This document shows positions 34,615 to 42,459 of a stretch of DNA of 64,000 bases, in pieces. This DNA comes from Comamonas sp009360615 (GTDB lineage Bacteria; Pseudomonadota; Gammaproteobacteria; Burkholderiales; Burkholderiaceae_C): assembly GCF_035784015.1 (NCBI RefSeq), contig NZ_JALKOW010000003.1, one strand, 5' to 3'. Numbering within the stretch: position 1 is the first letter of the stretch; every line of letters starts with the position of its first letter. A program made the translations under genes and the position numbers. The notes beneath the pieces are model-generated. The model was not told the DNA's origin. It saw nothing but the letters and a program-made list of their open reading frames with translations, and did no database searches.

Positions 34615-36333
34615 TCAGAGCTGCGCCCAGCTCTCGTCGTCCGCAGTGTTGGCGACCGACCGGGGCTTGGGCCTGATTTCCACCAGCCTGGGAACCGCGA
34701 CGGCAGGCTGAGCAGCAGGCCTGATCGCCTTGGTCCTCGCCGCTACTTTCGCAAGTGATACGGGCGTGGCCTCGAAAGCCTCGGTATCGCGTCCCAGCCT
34801 GAAGACCGATACCACTTCGGCCAGGCGGCGCGCCTGCTCCTGCATCGACAGTGCCGCCGCACTGGACTCCTCCACCAGCGCCGCGTTCTGCTGCGTCATC
34901 TGGTCGAGATTGCTCACCGCCTGATTGACCTGGTTGATGCCGTCGCGCTGCTCGGTGGACGACGCCGTGATCTCGCCGATCAGGTCGCTGACGCGGCGCA
35001 CGCTGGCCACGATCTCGCTCATGCTCTGACCCGCCAGCTCCACCTGCTGCGAGCCCGACTGCACATTGTCCACGCTGGTGGTGATGAGCTGCTTGATCTC
35101 CTTGGCAGCCTCGGCACTGCGCTGCGCCAGGCTGCGCACCTCGCCCGCCACCACGGCAAAGCCACGGCCCTGCTCGCCGGCACGTGCCGCTTCCACGGCC
35201 GCATTCAGGGCCAGGATATTGGTCTGGAAGGCAATCGAATCGATCACGCCGATGATGTCGGCGATCTTGCGGCTGCTGTCGGTGATCTGGCCCATGCTCT
35301 GCACCACCTGCTGCACCACACGCCCCCCCTGCTCGGCGGCCTGGGCGGCCGTCGAGGCCAGCTGATTGGCCTGACGCGCCGTGTCGGCCGACTGGGTGAC
35401 GGTGGCCGTCAGCTCCTCCATGCTGGCGGCGGTTTCCTCCAGGTTGGCCGCCGTCTGCTCGGTACGCGCCGACAGGTCCTGGTTGCCCGTGGCAATCTGG
35501 CCCGAGGCCGAAGATACGGATTCCACACCCGTGCGAACCTGGCCAACGACGGAGCGCAGACGCTCGGCCATGGCGTTCAGGGATTTGAGCAGACGGCCCA
35601 GCTCGTCTTCGCGGTCATGCCCGATCCTGAAGCTCAGGTCGCCTTCGGCAATCGCATCTGCCAGTTCCACGGCCTTGAGCAGGGGCTGGGTGATGGAGCG
35701 CATGAGGAGCAGGCCCGTCACCAGCCCCAGCAGCATGATGAGCCCGCAAGCGACGGCTATTGCCGCATAGGCCTTGGAGCGGATGGACTCCCCCTTCGCC
35801 AGCGCCTGCACCTGATAGCGCTCCTGCAGTAGCACATAGGCATCCAGGGCCGCGTAGTACTTCTGCGCCATCGGGTTGAGCCGCTCGTCGACCAGCTTTT
35901 GCGAACGCTCGAAATCCTTGGCCTGGCGGGCCTGATCCACCTCCTTGTTGACCGCAAACAAGGCATCTCTGTGCGTGTTCACATCGGCCATCAGACTCTT
36001 GGCCTCTTGCGTGTGAGCCTGTGCCAGCACTTTGCCTCGCAACTCGTTGATGCTGGCGATCAGGCCGGCCATGGCCTTGTACTGGTGCTCGACCAGATTC
36101 TCCTCCTTGGACATGGAAGCCGCCATGAAGCGATCCATGCTCATCTGGGTCAGGATGCGCCACTCCCTGGCCTGCGCAGCAGCCGTCTGCGCCTCCACCA
36201 CCGCCGTCAGAATCCCCTCGTCAACACGCTTTGAATAAGCAAGGCTGCCTGCCACCAGCAACAGCATGCCCGCCAGAAGACCGATCACCAGCGCCCACAG
36301 CTTCCGGGCCACGGTGAATTGAAACAACTTCAT
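34615..36333 (-). CDS. Methyl-accepting chemotaxis protein, 4-helix-bundle sensor (receptor 1)
   Basis: A 572-residue transmembrane chemoreceptor. The first membrane segment is at about residues 10-32, a periplasmic four-helix-bundle sensor follows to about residue 190, the second segment is around 192-212, then HAMP and the cytoplasmic signalling domain with SIAFQTNILALNAAVEAARA and GRGFAVVAGEVRSLAQ. The protein ends SWAQL, a degraded form of the CheR/CheB tether pentapeptide (xWxxF). Its signalling domain is encoded by DNA identical to receptor 2. The ATG at 36333 (MKLFQFTV) is favoured; one 12 bases upstream is possible. Confidence 0.9.
   Translation of the reverse strand: MKLFQFTVARKLWALVIGLLAGMLLLVAGSLAYSKRVDEGILTAVVEAQTAAAQAREWRILTQMSMDRFMAASMSKEENLVEHQYKAMAGLIASINELRGKVLAQAHTQEAKSLMADVNTHRDALFAVNKEVDQARQAKDFERSQKLVDERLNPMAQKYYAALDAYVLLQERYQVQALAKGESIRSKAYAAIAVACGLIMLLGLVTGLLLMRSITQPLLKAVELADAIAEGDLSFRIGHDREDELGRLLKSLNAMAERLRSVVGQVRTGVESVSSASGQIATGNQDLSARTEQTAANLEETAASMEELTATVTQSADTARQANQLASTAAQAAEQGGRVVQQVVQSMGQITDSSRKIADIIGVIDSIAFQTNILALNAAVEAARAGEQGRGFAVVAGEVRSLAQRSAEAAKEIKQLITTSVDNVQSGSQQVELAGQSMSEIVASVRRVSDLIGEITASSTEQRDGINQVNQAVSNLDQMTQQNAALVEESSAAALSMQEQARRLAEVVSVFRLGRDTEAFEATPVSLAKVAARTKAIRPAAQPAVAVPRLVEIRPKPRSVANTADDESWAQL
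34811..35606 (-). repeat. 796-base identical block, copy 1 (receptor 1 signalling domain)
   Basis: By reading both copies side by side this block appears identical to 36865-37660 with no gaps (constant offset 2054). It covers the C-terminal part of HAMP and the whole methylation/signalling domain. One mismatch at 34810/36864 ends the block on one side, and the sequences diverge right after GCTCGT on the other. Confidence 0.9.
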
Positions 36334-36641
36334 GAACCAACCCATCCAGACAAAAGAACCTACACACAGGCACGTCCGCATCGTGAACTACGGGCTGGCT
36401 TGTGCATGACTCTGGCGGTCAATTCCTGGCCCCTGACGTCCTCCCTGCACCTCGCAGGGAAGCCCCCTGAGGTTGCTTCAATATATTAATAATTGTTACA
36501 AGTGCTTTGCATCCTGCGCACGATGCCTGTTCTCAGTACTTTCCCGCTCTTCTGCAAGGCAGGAGCCGGCGGCAGGAAAGAGAAAGCCCGCCGCTTCCCG
36601 TAGAAAGCGGCGGGCCTGCAGGTGCTAGCCAGCCTGCCGGC
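36334..36641. other. Intergenic region between the two receptors
   Basis: 308 bases without a gene. It holds the terminator of receptor 2 (36579-36615) and, nearer receptor 1, an AT-rich stretch at about 36477-36500 that could contain a promoter reading to the left (TAATAT-like -10 on the minus strand). No flagellar-sigma promoter was found here, unlike upstream of receptor 2. No open frame of interest was seen. Confidence 0.5.
36579..36615 (-). terminator. Terminator of chemoreceptor 2
   Basis: A perfect 11-bp stem GCCCGCCGCTT/AAGCGGCGGGC just below the receptor 2 stop. On the minus strand it is followed by TTTCTCTTTCC. Confidence 0.75.
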
Positions 36642-38387
36642 TCAGAACGTTTCCCAGTCCCCATCGTCGGAGTCCGCAGCAGGCTTGGCCTTGCTGGGGC
36701 TCAGTGCCGAGGGAGCCGGCCCGGCCGGTGCTTTCTTGATTGCAGGCCTGGCTGCGGCAGCTGCCTGCTTCACCGGGGCCATGGCCGGCATGGCAGGGCT
36801 GGCCGGGCGCTGAGCGGCTACCGCCTTGGCCTGGCCGGCTTCATGCCCCAGCCTGAAGACCGACACCACTTCGGCCAGGCGGCGCGCCTGCTCCTGCATC
36901 GACAGTGCCGCCGCACTGGACTCCTCCACCAGCGCCGCGTTCTGCTGCGTCATCTGGTCGAGATTGCTCACCGCCTGATTGACCTGGTTGATGCCGTCGC
37001 GCTGCTCGGTGGACGACGCCGTGATCTCGCCGATCAGGTCGCTGACGCGGCGCACGCTGGCCACGATCTCGCTCATGCTCTGACCCGCCAGCTCCACCTG
37101 CTGCGAGCCCGACTGCACATTGTCCACGCTGGTGGTGATGAGCTGCTTGATCTCCTTGGCAGCCTCGGCACTGCGCTGCGCCAGGCTGCGCACCTCGCCC
37201 GCCACCACGGCAAAGCCACGGCCCTGCTCGCCGGCACGTGCCGCTTCCACGGCCGCATTCAGGGCCAGGATATTGGTCTGGAAGGCAATCGAATCGATCA
37301 CGCCGATGATGTCGGCGATCTTGCGGCTGCTGTCGGTGATCTGGCCCATGCTCTGCACCACCTGCTGCACCACACGCCCCCCCTGCTCGGCGGCCTGGGC
37401 GGCCGTCGAGGCCAGCTGATTGGCCTGACGCGCCGTGTCGGCCGACTGGGTGACGGTGGCCGTCAGCTCCTCCATGCTGGCGGCGGTTTCCTCCAGGTTG
37501 GCCGCCGTCTGCTCGGTACGCGCCGACAGGTCCTGGTTGCCCGTGGCAATCTGGCCCGAGGCCGAAGATACGGATTCCACACCCGTGCGAACCTGGCCAA
37601 CGACGGAGCGCAGACGCTCGGCCATGGCGTTCAGGGATTTGAGCAGACGGCCCAGCTCGTCATCACGATCATTGCGGACGGTGGCCGTCAAATCACCGGC
37701 AGCGATGGAGTCGGCCAGAGCAACCGCCTCATTCAACGGAGCGATGATCGAGCGCAGGATCAGTGCCGCCATCGCAAGGCCCAGCAGAACGATCAGGCCA
37801 CAGACCAGACCGATGGCCACATAGGCACGGGACTGGAGTGCTTCGCCGTCGGCAACCGCACGTTGGCTGCGCTGCTCCTGCAACTGCACAAACTTGCGCT
37901 GCGCGTCCACATAGACCTTGGCATTGGGGCGCAGCTGCTTTTCAACCAGATCGAAGGCCGCCGCAAAATCATTGTCCTTGCGTGCTGCCTGCACGGCGGC
38001 ATTGCTCTCCAGCGTCGTGCGCCTGCGCTCGGCGACTTCATCCAGCACCTTGCGAGATTCCTCGTCGGTGACCAGTTCGTTGAGCTTTTTCTGCAGCTCG
38101 GTGATATGCGCGATCCCGTCGCTCATCAGCTTGCGCTGCTGCTCCACCAGATTTTCCTCGGAAGAGATGGCCGCAACGATGGAGCGATCCACGCTCTGCT
38201 CGGTCAGATGACGCCACTCGCTGGCAATGCTGGCGGCCGTCCGGGTGCGAGTGGCCTCCTTGGAAATGCTGACGTAGACACGATCCAGATAGATCAGGCT
38301 GCCTGCGGACACCAGCAGCAAGCCAGCCAGCAAGCCAATCACCAAAGCCCACAGCTTTTGTGACACCGAGAACTGATTCAATTTCAT
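36642..38387 (-). CDS. Methyl-accepting chemotaxis protein, 4-helix-bundle sensor (receptor 2)
   Basis: A 581-residue paralogue of receptor 1 with the same layout: a membrane segment near residues 10-32, a periplasmic helical sensor, a second segment around 190-212, HAMP and signalling domain. The sensor and HAMP start differ clearly from receptor 1, whereas the signalling domain is identical at DNA level. An Ala/Pro/Lys-rich linker leads to the C-terminus DWETF, a perfect tether pentapeptide for the adaptation enzymes CheR/CheB. The ATG at 38387 (MKLNQFSV) is used; one 12 bases upstream is possible. A flagellar-sigma-like promoter lies upstream. Confidence 0.9.
   Translation of the reverse strand: MKLNQFSVSQKLWALVIGLLAGLLLVSAGSLIYLDRVYVSISKEATRTRTAASIASEWRHLTEQSVDRSIVAAISSEENLVEQQRKLMSDGIAHITELQKKLNELVTDEESRKVLDEVAERRRTTLESNAAVQAARKDNDFAAAFDLVEKQLRPNAKVYVDAQRKFVQLQEQRSQRAVADGEALQSRAYVAIGLVCGLIVLLGLAMAALILRSIIAPLNEAVALADSIAAGDLTATVRNDRDDELGRLLKSLNAMAERLRSVVGQVRTGVESVSSASGQIATGNQDLSARTEQTAANLEETAASMEELTATVTQSADTARQANQLASTAAQAAEQGGRVVQQVVQSMGQITDSSRKIADIIGVIDSIAFQTNILALNAAVEAARAGEQGRGFAVVAGEVRSLAQRSAEAAKEIKQLITTSVDNVQSGSQQVELAGQSMSEIVASVRRVSDLIGEITASSTEQRDGINQVNQAVSNLDQMTQQNAALVEESSAAALSMQEQARRLAEVVSVFRLGHEAGQAKAVAAQRPASPAMPAMAPVKQAAAAARPAIKKAPAGPAPSALSPSKAKPAADSDDGDWETF
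36865..37660 (-). repeat. 796-base identical block, copy 2 (receptor 2 signalling domain)
   Basis: Counterpart of 34811-35606. The flanking sensor and tail regions of the two genes are far less similar, so identity is confined to the signalling domain. Confidence 0.9.
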
Positions 38388-38469
38388 TTTTTTATCCATC
38401 TCAATAGATTCAGCAACACCGTGGCAGCCTTGGCGCAAGCGAAAACTCACAAGCGCTGCAGCCAATCCT

Positions 38470-38496
38470 TTTTCGGCATGCGCTCGGCGTCTTTGA
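38470..38496 (-). promoter_or_regulatory. Candidate sigma-28 (FliA) promoter of chemoreceptor 2
   Basis: On the minus strand TCAA-N15-GCCGAAAA matches the flagellar consensus TAAA-N15-GCCGATAA at 10 of 12 positions. It lies about 80 bases upstream of the receptor 2 start. Confidence 0.5.
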
Positions 38497-38577
38497 GCTT
38501 TGTTACAAGACGCCACCACAAAAGTGCCGGAGCCATGACCCAGGTCATGATTGCCTGCAGCGGCCTACAATGAAGCC

Positions 38578-39441
38578 GTGCCCAAAACCTACCTCAACGC
38601 CGACCTGCACTGTCACTCCATCGTCTCCGACGGCACCTTGACGCCCGAACAACTGGCTCAGCGTGCCGTCGAGCGGGGCGTGGAGCTGTGGGCCCTGACC
38701 GACCATGACGAGGTCGGTGGCCAGCACCGGGCCGCCGCAGCCGCCAGGTCGGTGGGGCTGGACTATCTGACAGGCACGGAGATCTCCGTCAGCTTCTCTG
38801 GCAGCAGCGTGCACATCGTGGGCCTGGGCTTTGACGCCGACGATGCCGCCCTGACACAGGGCCTCTACGACACGCGCAACGGCCGCGGCCCGCGCGCCCG
38901 CGAAATGGCCAGGCAGCTGGAACTGTCGGGGATTGTCGGCGCCTATGAAGGAGCGCTGCGCCACGCAGGCAACCCCGAGCTGATCTCGCGCACCCACTTT
39001 GCACGCTTTCTCGTGGAGAGCGGGATCTGCGCCGATACCTACGAGGTCTTCAGACACTATCTGACCGAAGGCAAGCCCGGCTATGTCGCGCATGTCTGGG
39101 CAAATCTGCATGACGCCGTGCGCTGGATCGTGGATGCCGGTGGCGTGGCCGTGATTGCCCACCCGGCGCGATACGACCTGAGCCACAACGAGGAATATGC
39201 GCTGTTTTCCACGTTCAAGGATCTAGGGGGCCAGGGCGTGGAAGTTGTCACGGGCAGCCACCGTCCGCATGAATATGCACGCTACGCGGATCTGGCGGTG
39301 GAGTTCGGCCTCGCCGCCTCTCGGGGCAGCGACTTTCACAGCCCCGATGAATCGCAGACGGACCTGGGACAGCTACCCTTCCTGCCCGGCCAGCTCACAC
39401 CCGTCTGGGAGCTGCTGCAGGAGCGCATCCAGCGCGCATGA
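38578..39441 (+). CDS. PHP-domain phosphatase (3',5'-nucleoside bisphosphate phosphatase type)
   Basis: A 287-residue PHP phosphoesterase. The metal ligands are spread over ADLHCHSIVSDGT, ALTDHDEVGG, GTEIS, AVIAHPARYD and SRGSDFHSPDE. The closest characterised relatives in betaproteobacteria (such as RnAP of Chromobacterium) hydrolyse the 3'-phosphate of nucleoside 3',5'-bisphosphates. The start is taken as GTG 38578 (VPKTYLNADLHCHS), since homologues begin shortly before the DLHCH motif; the upstream frame opens at a TTG. The next gene, a YciO protein, follows after 18 bases, so they form an operon. Confidence 0.85.
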   Translation: MPKTYLNADLHCHSIVSDGTLTPEQLAQRAVERGVELWALTDHDEVGGQHRAAAAARSVGLDYLTGTEISVSFSGSSVHIVGLGFDADDAALTQGLYDTRNGRGPRAREMARQLELSGIVGAYEGALRHAGNPELISRTHFARFLVESGICADTYEVFRHYLTEGKPGYVAHVWANLHDAVRWIVDAGGVAVIAHPARYDLSHNEEYALFSTFKDLGGQGVEVVTGSHRPHEYARYADLAVEFGLAASRGSDFHSPDESQTDLGQLPFLPGQLTPVWELLQERIQRA

Positions 39442-39459
39442 AGCAAAGAAAGAAGCCGC

Positions 39460-40104
39460 ATGACGACCGTTTTCGAAGTCTATCCGCAGAACCCGCAACC
39501 CCGCATCGTCAAGCAGGCGGCAGAGATGTTGCGCAAGGGCGCCATTCTGGCCGTGCCCACCGACTCCAGCTACGCCCTGGTCTGCCATCTGGACGACAAG
39601 AGTGCCGTGGACCGCATGCGCCGCATCCGGCAGATCAACGACAAGCACCACCTCACGCTGCTGTGCCGCGATCTGTCGGAGCTGGCCAACTATGCCCGCG
39701 TGGACAACCGCCAGTACCGCTTGCTCAAGCTGGCCACGCCAGGTCCGTACACCTTCATTCTCGAGGCCAGCAAGGAAGTGCCCAAGCGCCTGAGCCACCC
39801 GTCGCGCAAAACCATCGGCCTGCGCGTGCCGGATCGCAAGGGACTGCAGCTGCTGCTGGAAGAGCTGGGCGAGCCTTTGCTGGCCACCACATTGATCGCG
39901 CCAGGCGAGACCGAGCCGCTCCATGATGCCGCCTCCATTCTGGAGCGCTTTCCCCATGAGCTGGATGCCGTGGTCGACTCCGGTGCCTGCCCGCAGCAAC
40001 CCACCACGGTGCTGGACCTCACGCCCATGGCCTTGAACAATCCGCCCGTCGTGGTGCGCCAGGGCATGGGCAGCCTGACGGACATCGGACTGCAGCCGGA
40101 ATAA
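39460..40104 (+). CDS. YciO/Sua5/YrdC-family protein (threonylcarbamoyladenylate synthase-like)
   Basis: A 214-residue protein of the YrdC superfamily, closest to the YciO branch. Landmarks are GAILAVPTDSSYALVCHLDD, KHHLTLLCRDLSEL, PGPYTFILEASKEVPKRL and TIGLRVPD. True TsaC/Sua5 enzymes make threonylcarbamoyl-AMP for t6A in tRNA; whether YciO proteins do so is less certain. AAAGAAAG precedes the ATG. The PHP-YciO-M50-trpS order continues beyond the inserted receptor 3 gene. Confidence 0.85.
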   Translation: MTTVFEVYPQNPQPRIVKQAAEMLRKGAILAVPTDSSYALVCHLDDKSAVDRMRRIRQINDKHHLTLLCRDLSELANYARVDNRQYRLLKLATPGPYTFILEASKEVPKRLSHPSRKTIGLRVPDRKGLQLLLEELGEPLLATTLIAPGETEPLHDAASILERFPHELDAVVDSGACPQQPTTVLDLTPMALNNPPVVVRQGMGSLTDIGLQPE

Positions 40105-40266
40105 GCGCTGCAAACTGCAGGACCCGCAGAGGCCGCCGCTCGCACCGGCCTTCAGGCAGGGGCCCGTCCCCCAGGGCTCTGCGGGGCTGTCGGCACCGGC
40201 GGATGGGATGCCATCATGGGCCGCAGCGCCCCACGGCGCCCCGCCATCTGCGCGCGTCTTTCCGAA

Positions 40267-41523
40267 TCAGACTTCTTCGTAGGCCAGCTCGCGGGCGCGG
40301 GCCGGCTGGGCCTGAACGGTCGAAGCCCGGCGCGGCGCCGGCATGGCAGCCGGTGCCAGAGCCGGCGCCTCGTCATCATCGAGCTTGAAGGCACCCACGG
40401 CCTGCTGCAGATCCTGCGTGCGCGCATTGAGCGCCGCTGCGGCTTGGGTGGCCTGCATGACCAGGGCCGCGTTCTCCTGATTGGTGCTGTCCATATGGGC
40501 CACGGCCGTGTTCACATGGGCAATGCCCTCGCTTTGCTGCTGCAGCGCACCCGAGATTTCGCTCAGCAGACCGGTGACCTGGCCCACGGACTGCATGATT
40601 TCCTTCATGGTGCTGCCGGCCTGGCCCACCAGGCCCGAGCCGCTTTCAACCTGGGTCACGCTGGCCGTGATCAGTTCCTTGATCTGCTTGGCCGCCTCGG
40701 CACTGCGCTGCGCCAGCGAGCGCACCTCGCTGGCCACCACGGCGAAGCCGCGTCCCTGCTCGCCGGCACGCGCCGCTTCCACGGCCGCATTGAGCGCCAG
40801 GATGTTGGTCTGGAAGGCGATGCCTTCGATCACTTGAATGATGTCGACAATCTTGCGCGAGCTGCTGCTGATGGCGTCCATGGTGTGAACCACCTGATCC
40901 ACCACTTCGCCGCCGCGCCCGGCTGTGGCCGAAGCCGCGACGGCCAGAGAACTCGCCGAATGGGCACGCTCGGCATTCTGGCGAACGGTGACGGTGAGCT
41001 GCTCCATGCTTGCGGCGGTTTCGGTCAGCGCACTGACCTGCTGCTCGGTGCGGCTGGAGAGGTTGGTGTTGCCTGCATCGATCTCGTAGGCCGAAACAGC
41101 CAGGGAGTCGGTGGACTGCTTGATCCGTCCCACGAGCTCGGTCAGCGTGTCCTCCATGGTGCTCAGCGCCGTCAGCAAGCGTCCGAACTCGCCTTCGGCG
41201 TTGGAGGAGAACTCCTTGCTCAGATCCCCGGCAGCCACGGTCTCGGCAATCAGGATGGCCTCCTGCAAGGGCGCCACGATGCGGCTGCGCAGGCTGACCC
41301 AGGACCAGGCGCAGGAAATGCAGACCCAGGCCCCCAGCGCCAGCAGCCACCAGCGCGAACGCTCCACCTCGGCCATCAGGTTCTGAGACTGCTGCGCCGT
41401 CAGCGAGCCCGCGTTCAGGACCTCCAGCACATCGGACATTGCTGACCAGGCAATCCCCATCAAAGCCAGCACAAAAACACTGATGCTGACAAACGCGATC
41501 ACCAGTCGCTTGCTTACCGTCAT
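40267..41523 (-). CDS. Methyl-accepting chemotaxis protein with minimal periplasmic loop (receptor 3)
   Basis: A 418-residue chemoreceptor. Membrane segments lie at about residues 6-29 and 61-80, leaving only some 30 periplasmic residues, too few for a normal ligand domain. HAMP and the signalling domain follow, with GIAFQTNILALNAAVEAARA and GRGFAVVASEVRSLAQ. The C-terminus (LAYEEV) lacks the tether pentapeptide. Such receptors may sense membrane or cytoplasmic signals or pair with other receptors. The start at 41523 is supported by AAGGGG six bases upstream. It sits on the minus strand between YciO and the M50 protease. Confidence 0.9.
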   Translation of the reverse strand: MTVSKRLVIAFVSISVFVLALMGIAWSAMSDVLEVLNAGSLTAQQSQNLMAEVERSRWWLLALGAWVCISCAWSWVSLRSRIVAPLQEAILIAETVAAGDLSKEFSSNAEGEFGRLLTALSTMEDTLTELVGRIKQSTDSLAVSAYEIDAGNTNLSSRTEQQVSALTETAASMEQLTVTVRQNAERAHSASSLAVAASATAGRGGEVVDQVVHTMDAISSSSRKIVDIIQVIEGIAFQTNILALNAAVEAARAGEQGRGFAVVASEVRSLAQRSAEAAKQIKELITASVTQVESGSGLVGQAGSTMKEIMQSVGQVTGLLSEISGALQQQSEGIAHVNTAVAHMDSTNQENAALVMQATQAAAALNARTQDLQQAVGAFKLDDDEAPALAPAAMPAPRRASTVQAQPARARELAYEEV

Positions 41524-41748
41524 ATCGATCCCCTTGCCCTGTCGTGCCGAACGCCGTGTTATGTATTGAAGCCGCCAAACCGCACACACCTGTGCCCACA
41601 AACGAGCCGTACCCGGAAATCTGTGCGGGTTGCATTTTGCTACATCTGGTTTACCACACAACTATGTGCAACCCGTATTTCTGCAACCACACATGGCTTG
41701 TCCCCGCACAACACAGCAGTTTGACGCGGCGTCTGAGACAATCAGTGC

Positions 41749-42417
41749 GTGGAACCTTCCGAACTCATACAAACCGTACTGATTTACGCACTGCCTGTGC
41801 TGTTCGCCATCACCATTCATGAGGCGGCGCACGGCTATGCGGCGCGTCACTTTGGCGACAACACCGCAGCCATGATGGGGCGCATCACGCTCAACCCCAT
41901 CAAGCATATCGACCCCATCGGCACCATCTTGATGCCGCTGCTGCTGTATTTCGCCACCTCGGGCGCATTTCTTTTCGGCTACGCCAAGCCCGTCCCCGTG
42001 CGCTTTGACCATCTGCGCCACCCCAAGCGCGACATGATCTGGGTCGCGCTGGCCGGCCCGGCCTCCAACTTCCTGCAGGCCGTTTTCTGGGGCTTGCTGC
42101 TGATCGTGCTGGTAGGCACGGGCATGCAGGAGCGCTTTTTCCTCGAGATGTGCCGTGCCGGCATCCTGGTCAATCTGGTGATGTGGGCCTTCAATCTGTT
42201 TCCGCTGCCGCCTCTGGACGGAGGTCGCATCCTGGTTGGTCTGCTGCCCTGGAAGCAGGCGCAAGTGCTGGCGCGCATCGAGCCCTATGGCTTTTTCATC
42301 GTCATGGCATTGGTGATTGCCGGCGTGGTCGGCAGCTTCTGGCTGCGCCCGCTGATGAGTCTGGGCTACTCGGCCATCGATCTGATCCTCTATCCCTTCA
42401 TGGCCTTGCTGCGCTGA
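41749..42417 (+). CDS. Site-2 protease family (M50) intramembrane metalloprotease
   Basis: A 222-residue membrane protein. The zinc motif HEAAH is at residues 24-28 within the first hydrophobic stretch, and the third zinc ligand lies in NLFPLPPLDGGRIL near residue 150. This is the minimal form of the family without PDZ domain, widespread next to trpS in betaproteobacteria. It may cleave membrane-bound regulatory or signal peptides; no substrate is known. The start is GTG 41749. trpS follows after 42 bases and is probably cotranscribed. Confidence 0.88.
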   Translation: MEPSELIQTVLIYALPVLFAITIHEAAHGYAARHFGDNTAAMMGRITLNPIKHIDPIGTILMPLLLYFATSGAFLFGYAKPVPVRFDHLRHPKRDMIWVALAGPASNFLQAVFWGLLLIVLVGTGMQERFFLEMCRAGILVNLVMWAFNLFPLPPLDGGRILVGLLPWKQAQVLARIEPYGFFIVMALVIAGVVGSFWLRPLMSLGYSAIDLILYPFMALLR

Positions 42418-42459
42418 ACCCGGCGCCTGGTCTGCTACTGATATCTGTTGTTGATCCCT

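Noticed and set aside
34811..37660. Reading the identical receptor blocks as a transposon or insertion sequence
   Set aside because: The repeated block is entirely coding, in frame within two full-length receptor genes, and has no transposase or terminal inverted repeats.
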